Part shown: positions 21,632-23,426 of the stretch, piece after piece
Layout of the letters: the number at the start of each line of letters is the position of its first letter
How positions within the stretch are numbered: the first letter of the stretch is position 1
Assembly (NCBI GenBank): GCA_964370855.1
Contig: CAYJMF010000075.1
Location: 1 to 23,426 of the forward strand
Length of the DNA stretch: 23,426 nt
Direction: 5' to 3'
Source: JAKLKS01 sp964370855
GTDB taxonomy: Bacteria; Planctomycetota; JAJSAM01; JAKLKS01
Position numbers and translations under genes: made by a program
The notes under the pieces: model-generated
Database searches by the model: none
The model's input: only the letters and a program-made list of their open reading frames with translations
What the model was told of the DNA's origin: nothing

Positions 21632-21637
21632 ATGCTA
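21632..21637 (-). promoter_or_regulatory. Candidate -10 box, leaderless start of the MobA-like gene
   Basis: Minus strand TAGCAT lies six bases before the GTG at 21625, the same geometry as the IscA-like gene at 13870. No Shine-Dalgarno sequence separates them. Confidence 0.45.
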
Positions 21638-21693
21638 CCGCCCCCCCGGCGGGATCCTCCACCGCGGAAGGACGGCCTGTCGGCGCGGGGCGC

Positions 21694-21699
21694 TATCCT
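21694..21699 (+). promoter_or_regulatory. Candidate -10 box for the ThyX-like gene
   Basis: TATCCT lies about 55 bases upstream of the probable start codon, with GGAAAGGA (21739-21746) in the presumed leader. No clear -35 box is visible. Confidence 0.4.
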
Positions 21700-21755
21700 G
21701 CCCCCTGTCGCGGGCCGCCGTCCCGGCCCGCGTCGAACGGAAAGGACCCGCCTTG

Positions 21756-23366
21756 GTGCTCCCGCCGCGCTCCGTCGAGCCCCCGCTCTTCCTCTCCCCC
21801 CCTCCAGGGATCCGGCTCGTCAACGCCTTCGAGCGCCCCTTCGACAACTCCGTCGCCACGGCCCGCACCTGCTACTCCGCCCGCGGCATCGTCACCGCCG
21901 AGGAGGTGGCCGGCGTCGGCGAGGGGGAGGAGTCCAAAGCGAAGCGCGCCGAGAACCGCGACCGCATCGCCCGCTCCATCTACCAGGCCGGCCACCACAC
22001 GACGCTGCAGCACGCCACCTTCCAGTTCGCCCTGGACAACGTGTCGCGGCAGTTCCTCTGGACCTTCCTCCACGCCCACCCCTTCTACAACTCGGAGCAG
22101 GTCTCGCAGCGCTACGTCGAGGTGAAGGAGGGCTCCTACACGGTTCCCCCCCTCGAGGGGGAGGCGCTCTCCGTCTACCGCGCGACCTGCGAGGGGATGA
22201 CGGCGGACTACTTCCGGCTCATCGAGGCGCTGGAGCGCCCCGTCGAGGCGGCGCTGCGCCGCCGCTTCCCCCGCCGCGCCGGGTCGAAGCGGGAGCGGAA
22301 GGACGTCCAGAAGAAGTCCCAGGAGGCGGCCCGCTACGCGCTCCCCGTGGCGACCCACGCCTACCTCTACCACACCGTCTCGGGGCTGACGCTGCTGCGC
22401 TACCACCGGCTATGCGAGCAGCACGACGCGCCGGCGGAGACGCGCTTCGTGGTGCGCCGCATGGTGGAGGCTCTTCTCGAGCGGGACCCGAACTACGCCA
22501 CCATCCTCGAGGAGCCGATCCCGCTGTCCGACACGCCGGAGGCCCGCTTCTTCGAGGAGGCCGGCGGGCCGCCGTCGGCGGCGATCCAGCGCGCCTTCGT
22601 CGAGGAGTTCGACGCCGACCTCGGCGGCCGCGTGTCGAAGCTCGTGGACCGCAAGGCCCGAAACGAGGAGACCGTGGCCCAGGCGGTGCGCGACGTGCTC
22701 GGCCTCCCCCGCGGCTCGCTCACCGACGACGAGGCCCTCCTCCTCGTCCTCGACCCGGCGCGCAACCCGCTCCTCGGCGAGAACATGAACGTGAACACCC
22801 ACGGGAAGCTCTCCCGCGCGCTGTTCCACGCCTCGTGGACCTTCCGCAAGCGCATCTCCCACACCGCCGATTCACAGGACCAGCGCCACCGCATGACGCC
22901 GGCGGCGCGGCCGCTCCTCTACGCATACATGGGGGAGGAGCCGGACTACGTCGTCCCCGGGGCGGTGGCGGGGGACCCGGCGGCGGCGGCGCTCTTCCGC
23001 GCCTCCATGGAGCGGGCCTGGGCCGGCGTGAACCGGCTCCGCGCGCTCGGCGTCCCCGCGGAGTGGTGCGCCTACCTCCTGCCCAACGCCGTGGCGGTGC
23101 GGTTCACGGAATCCGCCGACCTCCTCAACCTCCACCACAAGATGAAGATGCGCCTCTGCTGGAACGCCCAGGAGGAGATCTGGAAGGCCTCCCGGGACGA
23201 GGCGGAGCAGATCCTCGCCGTGGAGCCCCGCATCGGGCGCTGGCTGCTCCCGCCCTGCGGCATCCGCGCCCGCTCCGGCGCGCGGCCCGTCTGCCCCGAG
23301 GGGGACCGGTACTGCGGGGTGCCGGTCTGGCGGCTCTCCCTCGAGGAGCAGGCGCGGATCGTGTAG
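21756..23366 (+). CDS. thyX: Double-domain ThyX-like (FAD-dependent thymidylate synthase family) protein
   Basis: ThyX makes dTMP from dUMP with FAD and methylenetetrahydrofolate. This protein has 536 residues, about twice the usual length, and looks like two tandem ThyX folds. The first half has GHHTTLQHATFQF (79-91), VSRQFLWTFLHAHPFYNSEQ leading into VSQRYVEV (96-123), and YALPVATHAYLYHTVSG (194-210). The second half has RISHTADSQDQRHRMTP (366-382), then LLPNAVAVRFTESADLLNLH and MRLCWNAQEEIW (465-476). The ThyX motif RHRxxSxxxxS is AHP-FYN-SEQVS in the first half; RHR is present in the second half without the following serine. The C-terminus has Cys501, Cys513 and Cys520. The start is GTG 21756, or TTG 21753, downstream of GGAAAGGA. 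Activity as a thymidylate synthase is inferred from the family and not certain. Confidence 0.85.
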   Translation: MLPPRSVEPPLFLSPPPGIRLVNAFERPFDNSVATARTCYSARGIVTAEEVAGVGEGEESKAKRAENRDRIARSIYQAGHHTTLQHATFQFALDNVSRQFLWTFLHAHPFYNSEQVSQRYVEVKEGSYTVPPLEGEALSVYRATCEGMTADYFRLIEALERPVEAALRRRFPRRAGSKRERKDVQKKSQEAARYALPVATHAYLYHTVSGLTLLRYHRLCEQHDAPAETRFVVRRMVEALLERDPNYATILEEPIPLSDTPEARFFEEAGGPPSAAIQRAFVEEFDADLGGRVSKLVDRKARNEETVAQAVRDVLGLPRGSLTDDEALLLVLDPARNPLLGENMNVNTHGKLSRALFHASWTFRKRISHTADSQDQRHRMTPAARPLLYAYMGEEPDYVVPGAVAGDPAAAALFRASMERAWAGVNRLRALGVPAEWCAYLLPNAVAVRFTESADLLNLHHKMKMRLCWNAQEEIWKASRDEAEQILAVEPRIGRWLLPPCGIRARSGARPVCPEGDRYCGVPVWRLSLEEQARIV

Positions 23367-23379
23367 GGGGAGGGCGGTT

Positions 23380-23426
<47 letters not shown>

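Overview
The window is GC-rich (my estimate is about 70%) with strong C/G bias at third codon positions. The adjacent DUF1549/DUF1553 and DUF1501 genes at 15040-18170 are a pair characteristic of Planctomycetota and related PVC bacteria, so a planctomycete-like bacterium is the best guess. The last 45 bases are a pure G run, which looks like a read artefact at the end of a metagenomic contig.

Layout. (1) Positions 1-9160 carry a tightly coupled complex I operon: a fragment that is probably the end of nuoC, then nuoD-H-I-J-K-L-M-N. nuoD is followed directly by nuoH, so the nuoE-F-G NADH-oxidising module is not encoded at its usual place. (2) Positions 9164-11004 continue on the + strand: a small possibly ferritin-like protein, a DUF309 protein, an A-type Fe-S carrier and a membrane-anchored mono-haem cytochrome c. 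(3) Positions 11014-13870 are on the - strand: a second A-type carrier, a KamA-family radical SAM enzyme and a class I/II aminotransferase. (4) Positions 14280-18170 on the + strand hold an AIM24/TIGR00266 protein and the DUF1549/DUF1553 + DUF1501 pair. (5) folE (-) and an RNase II-type exoribonuclease (+) are divergent. The exoribonuclease converges on a MobA-like nucleotidyltransferase (-), which is followed by a long double-domain ThyX-like protein (+).

How the genes work together. The first block is a proton-pumping quinone reductase. The genes after it suggest iron, haem and Fe-S handling, fitting NuoI and the radical SAM enzyme, both of which need [4Fe-4S] clusters. folE and thyX touch folate and thymidylate metabolism but are not in one operon.

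The most unusual structure is a set of long DNA palindromes. Two of them (18168-18355 and 20930-21051) share a 35-nt core, with one substitution that is matched by the complementary change in the opposite arm. Each sits between two convergent genes and contains the stop codons of both neighbours. A third perfect palindrome with a 36-bp stem (14130-14207) is unrelated in sequence and lies between divergent genes. Other points of interest are a KamA-like enzyme lacking both lysine-recognition aspartates, a ThyX-like protein whose active-site motif is split between its two halves, a nine-histidine loop in NuoM, and TANNNT boxes placed for leaderless transcription. No tRNA, rRNA, CRISPR or transposase gene was seen.
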